Assembly: GCA_021229015.1 (NCBI GenBank)
Contig: CM037782.1
Location: forward strand, 61,453,187 to 61,517,186
Length of the DNA: 64,000 bases
Reading direction: 5' to 3'
Source of the DNA: Solen grandis
Taxonomy: Eukaryota; Mollusca; Bivalvia; Adapedonta; Solenidae
In this document: positions 19,634 through 32,539 of the stretch, piece after piece
Layout: every line of letters begins with the position of its first letter
Position numbering within the stretch: position 1 is the first letter of the stretch
The notes under the pieces: model-generated
What the model was told of the DNA's origin: nothing
The model's input: the letters and a program-made list of their open reading frames with translations, nothing else
Databases searched by the model: none
Program-made: the position numbers and the translations under genes

Positions 19634-20118
19634 CCGTGTGGCCATACCACGTGATAAATGACGTCATTGTAAGCTATCACAAGCAGAATAATTTACCTCG
19701 ATTCGAGAAAAGAAAACTGCTGTAAGTATCTCATTTCTTCACTGATTTTAATGGGATATAGCACATGCGAAGCGGAAATTTGGGCATTACACAAAGGCCC
19801 TAATGATTCTTTTGTCGGATGTACAGTTTTTCCTAACATTCGAGAAAACATTATTCGCGATGTGCTTTACGTGTTAGCAAATAAATTTTCAGGAACTCGG
19901 ATGGTTTTCTCGAATATTAGGAAAAACTTAATATCTGACAAAAGAATCATTGGGACGTATGTGTAGGGCACAATTGCCCGCTTCGTATGCGCTATATACT
20001 ATTACAATTGATAAATAAGTAAAGAACTTACAGCAGTTTTCCCCTCTGAATCGATACAAAATATGCTTTTCGCAATAACATAAAATTACGTCATATACCA
20101 CGTGGTATTGCCACACTG
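19634..20118. mobile_element. Foldback MITE family C, copy 1
   Basis: The ends are GTGTGGCCATACCACGTG and the complement of CAGTGTGGCAATACCACGTG. Much of the unit is a long imperfect hairpin: AAACTGCTGTAAGT pairs with ACTTACAGCAGTTTT, and GATTCTTTTGTCGGATGT ... ATTCGAGAAAA pairs with TTTTCTCGAATATTAGG ... TGACAAAAGAATC. It is about 485 bp and non-coding; a frame inside at 19751-19966 is incidental. The relative is at 29758-30212. Confidence 0.75.
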
Positions 20119-20926
20119 TTCATAGCAACCACTGCGCACTATCAAAGGGAGAAACTATAAACATGATTAAGTTACATCGCGATCTTAATTTACGAACACC
20201 TAAGTATATTTTTACGAAGTATAATTTCCGTTATAATCTGCACAGACAATATGATATCCTGACATTTACCGTGAAATGAACTTTTGTCGAGTGACACATG
20301 TTATAATAATTACCCTTTGACGTCATTAAATCTGCAACCAAGTTTATTTTTAGAAGCTAGCTTATAATTATAATCGTGTTCAACATTTAATATGTATTTT
20401 TGTTCTAACATATACAAGAAACATTCGAGATGAATATAAATTTGCTGAACCCTATTGCAAGATTAGATAATTTATTTTATTCACAATATATGTCTAAACA
20501 ATTTTAGAGGGAGTTGGGGTTAGGCTATAGCAGAACGATTATATCTTATAAATAGATTAACTAGTGATTGTTTATCACCAAAGAAAGGCATTGTTTTTAT
20601 ATAAGTCATACTGACAGTATTTCAGTCATTTAGGAACACTGACTAGGTAAATGGACATGTTATAAAGTCTTCGGCGATATCTCGTCTTGGGAATGATACC
20701 AAAACCATGTCTACGCAGAACACCGTGCATGGGAGTAAAACCAAAACAAAGTTAGAAATCTCACTTGCAGAGCGCCATTAACGAACCATTTTAAACACCA
20801 TACTCGTGGCCAAAGATTGTACCTTCTCCATCTAGGTTCTATGATAACTGCATCAACTTCACGCTAACAAAGATATATTACCTTTAAGTAACTTAAGACA
20901 TATCTTTTAAATATTTATGTTGTCGT

Positions 20927-21169
20927 TTAACCCTTTCCCTCATACAAACTCATTTTGACGCACTCAATAGGTACCACATAAAGCCTGATCTGCAGAAAAC
21001 CACAGTTAAACCTTACCAAATTTAATTATAAAGTCCTCATTTCCAGACCACTGAGGAGCAGCGAACAGCATAAAACCTGATCAGCCTGCGAGTTACTCGC
21101 AGGCTGATCTGGTTTTATGTTGTTCGCATAGGTCTTTTCATTGTTTCCTCTATGAGGGAAAGGGTTAAA
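20927..21169. mobile_element. Hairpin MITE with TTTAACCCTTTCCCTCAT ends
   Basis: Perfect terminal inverted repeats of about 19 bp (TTTAACCCTTTCCCTCATA) enclose about 205 bp. The interior is itself a hairpin: CATAAAACC(T)GATCAGCCTGCGAG pairs with CTCGCAGGCTGATCTGGTTTTATG. Non-coding. Confidence 0.8.
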
Positions 21170-22205
21170 ACTGCAGTGACATCGAAATTTTTAAATCCCG
21201 GTTGCGCAAGATACATGTACAAAGACCACCGAGAAAAATCAATTTTAGTGATATAAACTTAAAACTACGAAACATAATATCAAAATATTAATAATTTAAT
21301 ATTTCAATCATGGTTCAATAAATTAGATGATACAATAAGTATAATGAAATCGAAGCATCGGTTGAATCATGTATCTGTTCTATTTATGACGATTTTCTGA
21401 ACAAACTAGTCAAAATAATGGCAGAGCGCGAGGAGAGTTTGCGACATTAATAAGCATTCACCCATATTGTTTAGCGATCTCATTTTGTAAATAATTAATT
21501 TCATATAATTCTCCTAAGAATAAATGAAGGTGATCGACCTGTTTATTAGTGTCTCTGAAAACAATATTATCAAGATCTGTCACATGTTGTTGTTCAAAAG
21601 AGAGATAAAAGTGGAAAATAAAGCGTTCACAGAAACAATTACGAAATAGAGCTAAAACGTAAAAATTAATTAGCTGTGTTTGTTAACAATTACCCACGTT
21701 GAAGGCTTACATTTTTGTTCTTTAAAAAGCTAACAGAATGTGGGTAATGTTCAATAATCCTATATTTCTGAGTAGCAATGTAGAATAAGATTAAAACCAA
21801 GATATCGAAGTTTCCAGATAACAATGATATCGTCGATGGAACGTTTGTTAAATTAAATGTCGTTCTAAAAAGAAAAGCTTGCCCAATATATTATTAGCTG
21901 GTCTAAACAAAGCATCTGATGCTTAATCACCAACTGATTTTGTTTAAGTCTTGGCACCGGTACCTTGAAAAGGACTTAAAATTTGAATTCGTTGGCCCAC
22001 GTTTTCACGTCTTGTTTAACATTATATGCTATAAATGAAACTGTATACATATTTCTTTTCAAAGAGATATATAATAATTGCTGCATCTGCTAAATTACAA
22101 GCCGGACTATGAAGGCCGTGATATTATATGGCTTATAATGATAAATGATTTCCGGTTATTTATCTTGCTAACAATCAAAGAAGAGTGCCAGTCTGAGAGC
22201 AAGCA
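21170..22205. other. Non-coding, nothing recognised
   Basis: AT-rich, with no gene, RNA or repeat that I can support. Confidence 0.45.
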
Positions 22206-22460
22206 GTCAATATCTGATTGACTTTTTGTTCTTTCCCACAATTCAATATCTGATTGACTATTTGTTCCTTCCCACAACTCAATATCTGATTGACTATTTG
22301 TTCCTTCCCACAATTCAATATCTGATTAACTATTTGTTCCTTCCCACAATACAATATCCGATTGACTATTTGTTCCTTCCCACAATTCAATATCCGATTG
22401 ACTATTTGTTCCTTCCCACAATTCAATGTCTGATTTGTTATTTGTTCCTTCCCGCAATTC
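22206..22460 (+). repeat. 36-bp minisatellite, seven copies
   Basis: The unit contains CAATATCTGATTGACTATTT then GTTCCTTCCCACAATT. Seven copies start at about 22208 with a strict 36-bp spacing. Because 36 is a multiple of three, frames on both strands read through as 12-residue repeats, but nothing suggests real coding. Confidence 0.9.
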
Positions 22461-23182
22461 ATGTTAACTTTGGAAACCCGCTTATGATGGCTATCTGCCA
22501 AAAGCAACATATCCGAAATGCTACGAGAACGATAAGAAAATCACAAATCTGAGTGAATATATAAGCCAAAAACTAAAACAAACAAAATTGCTTAAGATAT
22601 AGCTAGTCATGGTCTCCGTACTATCGTCATAATTGGAATTTCATTCGGCTTTAATGAAAAAGTCATTCATGTACCTTCAAGTAGTCATCTGTTAGAATAC
22701 GTCTCCTTTTGTATTGCGATAAATGGTAGGTCTCATATATCGCCAAGAAACAAATCAAACAAACGTTGATACAATAAGCACTGTATCACTAACGATGTTT
22801 ATGTAACAGTTAGAAAACTAACATTAATCCATTCCCGCGCGTTACTTAGTTATGTTGCTTCGAATGACACTTATGATTTATGACATGCGTCAAGAAAACT
22901 CAGAAATTTAAAAACCTCCAAGACGCATGGGCCGCTGTTATTTTACGAAATTATTATAAATATCTATTTCCCACGAGACACTTCCGGGAGGAAAGCATTT
23001 GTAATGGACATTGAGCATATAATTAAATACAAATATTTACGTCCCATGCACCACCAAACAAAGCATCTGTAATTCAAGGAAGACAATTGCTGACATGATA
23101 TATCCTATCTCGACCAGTGGGAGACAGTGGTTCATGAACCTGCATACATATGACATATGTTCATTGTTGGACTGTACGTCTC

Positions 23183-23310
23183 ACCGATAGAATTACATTC
23201 ATTTTAGGAATTATGTCTACTTGAGATAGATTAAGTGGGACCACACTGCAGTATTACAAGAAAGGGATGTGACATGATAGCATTCATGGTGCCCGTCCTA
23301 ACAATTACGG
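23183..23310 (-). mobile_element. SINE family 2 fragment
   Basis: The words CTCACCGATAGAATTACATTC, ATGTCTACTTGAGA and CCACACTGCAGTATTACA align in order with 41108-41210 of the fuller copy. It is diverged and lacks the tRNA-like end. Confidence 0.5.
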
Positions 23311-23744
23311 AATTACCGCAGTTATTCCTGATTGGATTGTTCCTAAATGCAAATACACGCTTTACACTGTGACAAGTAATTTAGTTGAGTTTATCATATT
23401 GTTATAACGAGTAAAGTGTACCAAAAACGTCTACTTCTGGTTTCCTTTTTGCTTTTACATTGCGACGAGTCAGTGATTTGTTTATTGCTTCATTTAGTAT
23501 ATTTCGTTCGTTGAATTAATGTTTGAATTAGATTTAAAAGCAAAAATAAAGTTTACACAATGGGAATGGCTTCGTCCGATAGAGTCCATCATTAGTTGGT
23601 CACTTGTCTTTTTTTTGCACATTAGTGCTGTATAAATAGGATTGTATACTTTTTATACTTATGATTTACAATCACATGCTCAGGGTTTCAAGCAAGGTTG
23701 TATTTGAACCTTGGGGTATAATGTCTGAGGCAAATGTGATTGAG

Positions 23745-23995
23745 GGGCCTCCGTGGCCGAGAGGGTAAAGTCTCTGACTTTAACACTCACTCAGCCCCTA
23801 ACTGCGTGGGTTCGAATCCCGGCAGGGTCATTCGGATTTTCATGTGAGGAAGCCTTCCAGCTGGCTTGCGGTAGTTCGGTGGTTCTACATGGATGCCTCC
23901 GTGCATTCGGGGTCTTCCTCTACCCGTAATTAGCTGGACGTCGCTATATGACTGAAATACTGTCGAAGCGACGCTAAACTCAAAAAGTCAATAGT
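23745..23995 (+). mobile_element. SINE family 1, full copy with 14-bp target duplication
   Basis: A tRNA-derived head has box A-like TGGCCGAGAGGGTAAAG and box B GGTTCGAATCC. A conserved middle follows (CCAGCTGGCTTGCGGTAG ... GGTGGTTCTAC), then a tail (AGCTGGACGTCGCTATATGA, CTGAAATACTGTCGAAGC). The 14-bp duplication CAAATGTGATTGAG is at 23731-23744 and 23996-24009, as expected for LINE-driven insertion. The middle resembles the Nin-type conserved domain of Meta-SINEs, judged from memory. Transcription would be by RNA polymerase III from the internal boxes. Confidence 0.88.
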
Positions 23996-24798
23996 CAAAT
24001 GTGATTGAGATTGTTTCGGACACTTTCCGAGCAGAGCTTGCGTTACGGTATTTTGCTTGGGGTCAGACAGGCTTCAATATTTTTATTTACTTGTTTGGTG
24101 CTCGGAATAGAGGAAGGTTTCATAGCTGTTTGAAACATTATTAGTAAGTTTTATATTAATTCTCAGACAATATTGTTTCCTATAGTCGCGTACCTAAATG
24201 TAATTAGTTTCGTGATATTTCTTCAAGCAAATAGTTTTAAATGATTTTATTTTCAAATCAGATCTCTTTATACGTATATATTACGAGACCTGTTTTGAAC
24301 ACTGACTAGGTAAGCACAAAAGAGGATTTATGTGTTTAACGTGTTTTTATCATCATTTGATGATTTTGCTTTGTATTATACTTATCTGTTCAGGCTCATC
24401 GCTACCATAGAATAGCCATCTATGAACAAACGGCTAACCGTTTACAATATCTCTCATGAAAAGGAACGCCAATATCTCAGGCTGCGATACATCAAGTCGT
24501 TATAAAAAGTACTGATACTCTCTCCATTATTTGGCACCCAGCATATAAGGATAATTCGAGGGCTGATTGACCAGATTGTTCAGTAAGCCGAACCGTAAAC
24601 AACCGTGCTCTTACTGTCAGCTTCGAAGCTGTATCAGTGTTCTCGTATACCTATGCACAGCAGAAGGTGCACGTGAACAGCATGGTATATGGTCTTAATA
24701 CAACTTCATGGCTGACTGCAAGCGACTTTTGCATATGGTTTGGCATACTGAACGCACGGGCGTGCGACCAGATTGGAGTTAGGGGCCATTTCTTTTGT

Positions 24799-24929
24799 TC
24801 TTTACCTTTGAACATAGCAGCACTGAAGTAAATGCAACTTATCTTCTTATCTGGCGTGATATGGCAGTGATGCAGCACAAAAGTGAATGAAACTTGTCTT
24901 TTTCTTTACCTTTGAACATAGCAGCACTG
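24799..24929 (+). repeat. Longer precursor repeat at the satellite edge
   Basis: CTTTACCTTTGAACATAGCA with GCACTGAAGT follows TTCTTTAC/TTTCTTTAC twice, 103 bp apart. The first is followed by a long variant of the 49-bp unit and the second leads directly into the regular array. This looks like the edge from which the satellite expanded. Confidence 0.65.
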
Positions 24930-26460
24930 AAGTGTATGCAACTTGTCTATGACGTGATATGACAGTGGGTAAGCAATAAAGTGTATGCAACTTGTCTATA
25001 GCGTGATATGGCAGTGGGTATGCAATAAAGTGTATGCAACTTGTCTATGGCGTGATATGGCAGTGGGTATGCAATACAGTGTATGCAACTCGTCTATGGC
25101 GTGATATGGCAGTGGGTAAGCAATAAAGTGTATGCAACTCGTCTATGGCGTGATATGGCAGTGGGTAAGCAATAGAGTGTATGCAACTTGTCTATGGCGT
25201 GATATGGCAGTGGGTAAGCAATAAAGTGTATGCAACTTGTCTATGGCGTGATATGGCAGTGGAAAAGCAATAAAGTGTATGCAACTTGCCTATGACGAGA
25301 TATGGTAGAGGGTAAGCAATAAAGTGTATGCAACTTGTCTATGGAGTGATATGACAGTGGGTAAGCAATAAAGTGTATGCAACTTGTCTATAGCGTGATA
25401 TGGCAGTGGGTATGCAATAAAGTGTATGCAACTTGTCTATGGCGTGATATGGCAGTGGGTATGCAATACAGTGTATGCAACTCGTCTATGGCGTGATATG
25501 GCAGTGGGTAAGCAATAAAGTGTATGCAACTCGTCTATGGCGTGATATGGCAGTGGGTAAGCAATAAAGTTTATGCAACTCGTCTATGGCGTGATATGGC
25601 AGTGGGTAAGCAATAGAGTGTATGCAACTTGTCTATGGCGTGATATGGCAGTGGGTAAGCAATAAAGTGTATGCAACTTGTCTATGGCGTGATATGGCAG
25701 TGGGTAAGCAATAAAGTGTATGCAACTTGTCTATGGCGTGATATGGCAGTGGGTAAGCAATAAAGTGTATGCAACTTGTCTATGGCGTGATATGGCAGTG
25801 GGTAAGCAATAAAGTATATGCAAATCGTCTATGGCGTGATATGGCAGTGGGTAAGCAATAAAGTGTATGCAACTTGTCTATTGCGTGATATGGCAGTGGG
25901 TAAGCAATAAAGTGTATGCAACTTGTCTATGGTGTGATATGGCAGTGGGTAAGCAATAAAGTGTATGCAACTCGTCTATGGCGTGATATGGCAGTGGGTA
26001 AGCAATAAAGTGTATGCAACTCGTCTATTGCGTGATATGGCAGTGGGTAAGCAATAAAGTGTATGCAACTTGTCTATGGCGTGATATGGCAGTGGGTAAG
26101 CAATAAAGTGTATGCAACTTGTCTATAGCGTGATATGGCAGTGGGTAAGCAATAAAATGTATGCAACTCGTCTATAGCGTGATATGGCAGTGGGTAAGCA
26201 ATAAAGTGTATGCAACTTGTCTATGGCGTGATATGGCAGTGGGTAAGCAATAAAGTGTATGCAACTTGTCTATGGCGTGATATGGCAGTGGGTAAGCAAT
26301 AAAGTGTATGCAACTCGTCTATGGCGTGATATGGCAGTGGGTAAGCAATAAAGTGTATGCAACTCGTCTATGGCGTGATATGGCAGTGGGTAAGCAATAA
26401 AGTGTATGCAACTTGTCTATGGCTGATATGGAAACGGGTAAACACTATAGTGTATGCAAC
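24930..26460 (+). repeat. 49-bp satellite array, about 31 copies
   Basis: The unit reads AGTGTATGCAACTTGTCTAT followed by GGCGTGATATGGCAGTGGGT and AAGCAATAA. Variants (CTCGTC, TATAGCG, TATGCAAT, AATACAG, AATAGAG) recur in the same order 392 bp apart, for example GCGTGATATG after TCTATA at 25001 and 25393. There is therefore an eight-unit higher-order period in the left part. The last unit is degenerate (GGCTGATATGGAAACGGGTA). Confidence 0.95.
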
Positions 26461-28342
26461 TTGTTCCCGCTACTAGCAAGGTTTTGTTCTCCGCAATACA
26501 GTGTAAATACATGAATGTACTGCTTCAACAAACTTTCCTGTACTATTGATTCTTACAAAATTCGCTAATATGAAATATGAAACGCATATTGTCATGTAAT
26601 TTTCGTTTTCGTCAGGATCAATTTAACGCGTGTTGATGATTCATGATTCAGTTTATGATTAAGACCAGTACTGTTCATAATTGTCTTTCGTTACCAATTA
26701 ATCAAATCCTAATTAAGTCCTAATATAAAGTAAATTGTCAGTGACTAGATGGCTGTAATGTGATTACGACCATTTTGTTGTCAAACTATAGAAAATGGCC
26801 TTGAGACTGTTTACCAGAACAGAACAGATTTTTTACACGTAAACTTTACAGTTGTTGTTTTTTTGTGTGTGTGTGTTACATATACTTAATTCATAAAGAT
26901 ATACATCACAATTATACAATGTAGTGAACGACATTTAAATTCATTTGAATACAATATATAAATATATTACATATATTCATTCATCATATAGAGGATGAAC
27001 TAAATTAGTAATATTGCATATCGGCAATAGTAATATGACAACTATACTAGTTCATAAAGATATGATTTTTGGAACAGTTATATCTCAATATTTGAACTAC
27101 TTACCTATGAAAAAAATATGACTTTTATACATTATATTTTTTTTATCAAATTTTAAAGTACTTTCAGGATATTTGACAAGGCACCGATCTTTAAAATATA
27201 AAACTAATACTTTTTATATATCAATTTTAACTTTATGCTGAAAACAGTAGCATCTAAGTACGATGAGTATTTCTTTCTTGTTTAGATTGAAATATATGGA
27301 GTAATTTAAGATTAGAGTAAGTGAAAGAAGTTACTGTATATATTTTATTCTCTACTTACAAATTTAAAGTTGCAAGTTTCTGCATCTTTTTTGACTTAAT
27401 ATCACACTCATTGCTGCTCTTATTATATTTAATTTCCACACGTCCACTTGGACGGTTGTGAAACTCATACGGCCGGCGGAAAACATGCATAGATCGAAAG
27501 TGATACATTGACTGCAGTAAATAGAAAAAAACAACAACACAGAAACAATGTTTTGAAAAATTGATGCAAACATCGTTAAAATTAATTTAAAAAAAATCTT
27601 ACTTAATATATTTCAGGTATTTGCTGAAACAACGAAACTAAAAATCCATATTTACATGTATAACTAAAAAAATGCCTTACTCCGGGCTTTTCCAACTTTT
27701 CGAATATAAAACTATTTTTAGAATAATTGACAGTCACAAATATTTGTTTTCGTATCATATAATTATAAAGCAGCCATATCAATTTAGATGATGAATGTTC
27801 TCTGGCATTTTTATATGCAACAGAATTACATTAATCGCAAAATTACCTACCGCAAAACAACAAAAACACACACACACAAATAAAAAACAAAAACAAAAAA
27901 AAACGAGGTCCACCTTTTCTAATGTTCCCTCTCTTAATATCATATTACTGGTGGTGTTCATGGTGAAGTGAGAACCACTTAGTTTTATAATCCACGAGAG
28001 TGAATGCGACATATTTCTAGAGACATTGGCCATGGGAAATTAAACACAGGACCAAAATAGACAATATATTATTAAACAAGTAAATAGATATCCCGGTTTT
28101 ATTATGTTCAGCCTTTCAAATAAATCACGGGTATATTGAATAAGTCAGAGATGTATAGGTATATAATTCCCGTTCTTCTGGAATTATATTGTTTACATTA
28201 TTCACAGCAATTAGATGATTACATACTGGTCTACTAGTCGTTCACTATGTCTGCAGTATTGATATTAATATCCTTTATCGGTTTCTCAGGATCCCTTACA
28301 ATCTTACCGAATTTCTTTTCATCGTTTTAGAAAATTACGATA
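26461..28342. other. Non-coding, nothing recognised
   Basis: AT-rich sequence with a CA/A-rich low-complexity tract at about 27863-27903. No gene supported. Confidence 0.45.
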
Positions 28343-28344
28343 TA

Positions 28345-28520
28345 CTTGACTATGACTTGACTATTTGAGTTTACCGTCGCTTCGACAGTATTTCAGTCAT
28401 TTAGCGACGTCCAGCTAATTACAGGTGGAGGAAGACACCGAATGAACGGAGGCATTCGGGTAGAACCACCGACCTACCGTAAGCCAGCTGGAAGGCTTCC
28501 TCACATGAAAATCCGAAAAA
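28345..28520 (-). mobile_element. SINE family 1, 5' truncated copy
   Basis: Minus-strand copy with the tail (complement of GACTGAAATACTGTCGAAGC), the central domain and the bases up to TTTTCATGTGAGGAAGCC. The tRNA-like head is missing. Confidence 0.8.
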
Positions 28521-29321
28521 AAACCCGATATAAATGGAAGTTTTCTACATTAAAACTTAAGTATAACATATCGCGAACATTTTGAAATATTTCAGGTTTA
28601 ATGATACAATAACGAATCGTTTAATCCCAATATTCATTTTTAAGAGTGCATTCATGAAAAACAATTCAAACAATAATTGGTATAAAGAAAGTCTTGGGGG
28701 TTCGCTCTTTAAAAGATTTAAAAAAAACGACAGAGACTATTTCAAATAATAGCTCTAGCGAATTTAATTAAGTGAGACAAAGGAGTTTGCAACAGAGGTA
28801 TAATAGTTATCAAACGAATGTAATGAAACGGTTTCTTCGCATGAATCGATTGGTGCAGTGTTTCGCAATGCAATATTAGCCGCTATGTTTTAATCGGTAT
28901 AATACTGAGGGCCTCGAGAAGTCAGTGTTTATAAAAGCTTAATACAAATGTACAAACTTTGTAAGGTCTTATTACTGTCTATTCCAGGAGATTTATAGGG
29001 AACATATAAAGACACGTATTTCCAATTGTTTCTGAAACGTTAAGCTAGCTTCTGCAACATGCCATTAACCACCGATTTTCCCGCTTTCATCGTAGTTAAA
29101 ACCGATGACATTTTGTTGGACGTAAGAGATCTGGACTATTTCACGTGTTTTCCAGTTTATTTCAAGCCTCACTGACCTACCAGAATTCTCCCAAACCTAT
29201 TAGAAAAAAAAATGCTCAAAATTAACTAGAACTACCCTACAGTGTCTACATATAATGTGAGTGTAGGTGACTTGACGAGCATAAATCCCATGTAACCCCT
29301 TCTGTGAAGAGAGGGTAAAAT

Positions 29322-29359
<38 letters not shown>
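29322..29359 (+). repeat. Poly-T tract of about 38 bp
   Basis: Uninterrupted T run. It could be the complement of a retrotransposon poly(A) tail on the minus strand, but no element body is recognisable beside it. Confidence 0.8.
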
Positions 29360-29360
<1 letters not shown>

Positions 29361-29757
29361 TAGAAAACCGTATTGACAGTATTTACAGAAATGCATTGAA
29401 ATGCTTCTTTTTTGTTTTCGCCAATTATCTATCCTATTTTACTGCATGTTGAAGTCCAGAACATAAAAATGTTTTCTCTTAAAACACAAAACTGCGTGCA
29501 GATAATTTTATTTGACTAATAAACACACATAAAATGCATAAGCTTGGTCGTTAATTTTGTTTTTGATGTGAAAGGTTAACAGTGCTATTAGGAAAGGGAA
29601 CACTTACTCAATTAGCATTTACACTGACATTAAAAAGCTAAACTTCGCAATAGCGTAACGAAAAACTCACTAATATATAAAAAGAAAATAGCACAGGAAG
29701 CACTAAAATCGTCGTTAAACGTTTAACAATGACGTAAAGAAAACGTTCCTTTAAAAG

Positions 29758-30212
29758 CAGTGTGGCCATACCACGTGGTATATGACGTTACAAGCAGCAT
29801 AATTTGCCACGATTTGAAAAAGAAATGTATTTATTTCTTCGGCAATTTCAATGGGATATAGCACATGCGAAGCGAAAAGAATTGCACGACACAAAAGCCC
29901 TGATGATTCTTTTGTCAGATGTACTGTATTTCCTCACATTTGGGAGAACATTATTGGCGATATGTTTTACGTGTTAGCAAACAAAATATCACAAATTCGG
30001 GAGGTTTTCCCGAATGTTAGGGAAAACTGTACATCTGACAAACAATCGTTGGGACCTATGTGTAGGGTACAATTTTCCGCTTCGCATTCACTGTCTACCA
30101 TTAAAATTGCTACAGCATTACAGCAATATAATACTTACAGCAGTTTTTCCCTCTGAATCAAAGCATAATATGCTTTTTCGCGATAGCTTAAATGACGTCA
30201 TATACCACACTG
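29758..30212. mobile_element. Foldback MITE family C, copy 2
   Basis: It runs from CAGTGTGGCCATACCACGTG to the complement of CAGTGTGGTATATGACGTCA. Internal words match copy 1 in the same order (GGGATATAGCACATGCGAAG, GATTCTTTTGTCAGATGTAC, CTTACAGCAGTTTTTCCCTC). The flanking 8-mers TTTAAAAG and TTCTAATG share five positions only, so the target duplication is not established. CAGTG ends fit hAT-like elements. Confidence 0.75.
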
Positions 30213-30600
30213 TTCTAATGTCGTTGGGAACATAGAAAAAATCTGAACTAAGGTTAATCTTTGGACGACAACGATAAAAATTTTCCTGGGTTTTACCCAT
30301 GCTTTACTGTTCAGATCCCTTCATTTCTATATACAAATTAGAAGTCATATTATTTTTACAATGTTGTTGAAATGATGATCATATCGAAAAACAGGGGTCA
30401 AAAGAATATATGATCGACAGATGATATCCGAAAAACATCTGGAAAATGTGTTCAAGTTACTTCCGAATTCAATAAAACAATTCGACAAAACCGTGAAAAC
30501 GGTGCCCAAAATGAACTGATTTTGATTATTTATGTAGACAAGATGAGCGCTACATGTGCCCCTAGGAATTGCATTTTAGTAATTGGTTTGCAGAAACTCT

Positions 30601-30700
30601 NNNNNNNNNNNNNNNNNNNNNNNNNNNNNNNNNNNNNNNNNNNNNNNNNNNNNNNNNNNNNNNNNNNNNNNNNNNNNNNNNNNNNNNNNNNNNNNNNNNN
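30601..30700. other. Assembly gap (100 N)
   Basis: Exactly 100 N, a conventional placeholder of unknown true length. Frames crossing it are meaningless. Confidence 0.99.
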
Positions 30701-32480
30701 GAAGAACACCACTGTATATATACTGAGTGTCAATCCGGCAGCTACTGATCCACCAGTACTATTTTAAACGACTTTCGTATCTAGGATCGAACTCACGACC
30801 TCATCACGTGACTTTTACTCGAATGTAAAATACCGCTAATGCAGGTTTGTATTTAATATAAATAATGTAAACCAAAGGTATGGCGTTATGATAAGAAATG
30901 AGGAAAAATGTTTTGTAAAGGCATGAATTGGGTGATATGGGTATTATTCTTATCAATCGAATCAATTCAGAACACATTTCAGTACCCGATCACACTGATT
31001 AAGTCTTACATTCACCGCAAATTATTCTTTGGATTATAGTCAAGTTAATGCAAGAACATGGTAAAAATCATTGATATACTGTTTTCTGAAAATCCTTATA
31101 ATCATATAGAACATTTTTTTAGTTCTTTAATCCGGTGACATATATATAGAAACGTTCCCATCGTAACTATTTTTGGATTGAGGGCACTTATTATGTTTAC
31201 GTCAGAACAGATTAGAACAGAATTATTGACATTGTCCCTTGATCTCACATTCGTTTCGTCACACTAACATGTTTTGTTCTTGGATAAAATCTTATCATTT
31301 TCGCATTTTGCTCAATATCAGGTTTGAAAACAACAATTATTTGAACAGGCTACTTCAGCCTTTACTGGTTGATATGCAAGACAATAAGCAGCTTTGCCAA
31401 AGATCTCTGGACTGTGGTGCCGCTGTTGAATAAAATCCTCCAAAGCAGCCGGAGATACAGGCACAGACGACAAGGCAGTCAGTGTTGCCTAGCGACCGGT
31501 GTTCAGGGGGAAATGTCACTACTGGTACATGCTTTAATAAATAACCGCTGTTCATTACAGACAGTTGACGTTAACGTTGTTTACAGCATTTTTTTTTAAC
31601 AAAAAGCGGTCGGGGGATTTTTGGGACCGTTGTTATAAGGTGACCGTTTGTACAGGATTGACATTACATGCTGTTTCCTTTAAAAAATAAGAAAGGAATG
31701 GATTACAGACGCAAGTTTCACATAAGCCTCGAATGTTTGTCTGTTTCATGTGTGTCATAAGATTATTTTTGAGAATATTTCTGAGATTAGTTCAGACGTG
31801 TTGAATTATTCCATTAATTAACAATGTCAACTTGATAAAAATGTTAAACAATAATATACTTTACAGTTTATGATCATTTACACCTTACATGGTTAAAATA
31901 TATACCTGTGGTGCAGACATTTTGAAATGACCAGGAAAACTAAATTTGTTTCTTGTATGTGATATTAAATATTCAAATTTCACTCAAACACTTTTATTGT
32001 CATTCTATAAAACCATACGTATCTATATAGGTAATATATACCATGACCTTTTTTGTTTACATAAATTCTCATTATGAGAACAGGGACATCATGGCAATCT
32101 GCATGAATTTGTTTTGTTAAATTCTACTGTAATCCGAACACAGGGGCTCGAAATCAGGAAGGGGATCGAAGTTGCATGGGACGAATCAGGAAGGGGATCG
32201 AAGTTGCATGGGACGAATCAGAGCCCTGTTAATCCATGAAACAAATTATATTTTCCATTTTTTATCCTGTACAGCAGCACACTATGCTGTATCAGAATCT
32301 TTTAATCATGTATAGTACTGAAAATAATGTTCTTGCCAGGTATCGGCGAAAAAAGTAAGGCATCCCGTGTATCTCACTGAAGTGTTTATAAAATGTATCT
32401 TTTTAACGTCAATTTGGGAATAAGTTGGTTTTAAGAGCCCATCGACGGTTACCAGATTGATTGAACCCTATCCAACTGGA
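30701..32480. other. Non-coding; tRNA-like fragment and small duplication
   Basis: Near 30775-30815 the minus strand has a box B-like AGTTCGATCCT, probably a SINE head remnant. A 35-bp direct duplication (AATCAGGAAGGGGATCGAAG and on) sits at about 32149-32219. No gene supported. Confidence 0.35.
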
Positions 32481-32539
32481 CTGAAATCTACAAATTTCGA
32501 TCAGTAGCAAATGCACATAACCACGCTCTTCATAAGTAG

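Noticed and set aside
19751..19966. Protein-coding frame in the foldback element (and 29851-30156 in its relative)
   Set aside because: The frames lie in hairpin arms, differ between copies and have no family resemblance.
22107..22552. Repeat proteins on both strands at the 36-bp minisatellite
   Set aside because: Frames are open only because the unit length is a multiple of three and lacks stops; no start or splice context.
23745..23830. Functional tRNA gene
   Set aside because: It has box A and B words but no matched acceptor stem, and it is fused to a SINE body with target duplications.
24930..26460. CRISPR array
   Set aside because: The units are contiguous without unique spacers, in a eukaryotic setting. 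It is a satellite.
30522..30767. Frame crossing the N run
   Set aside because: The translation runs through 100 N and has no support.
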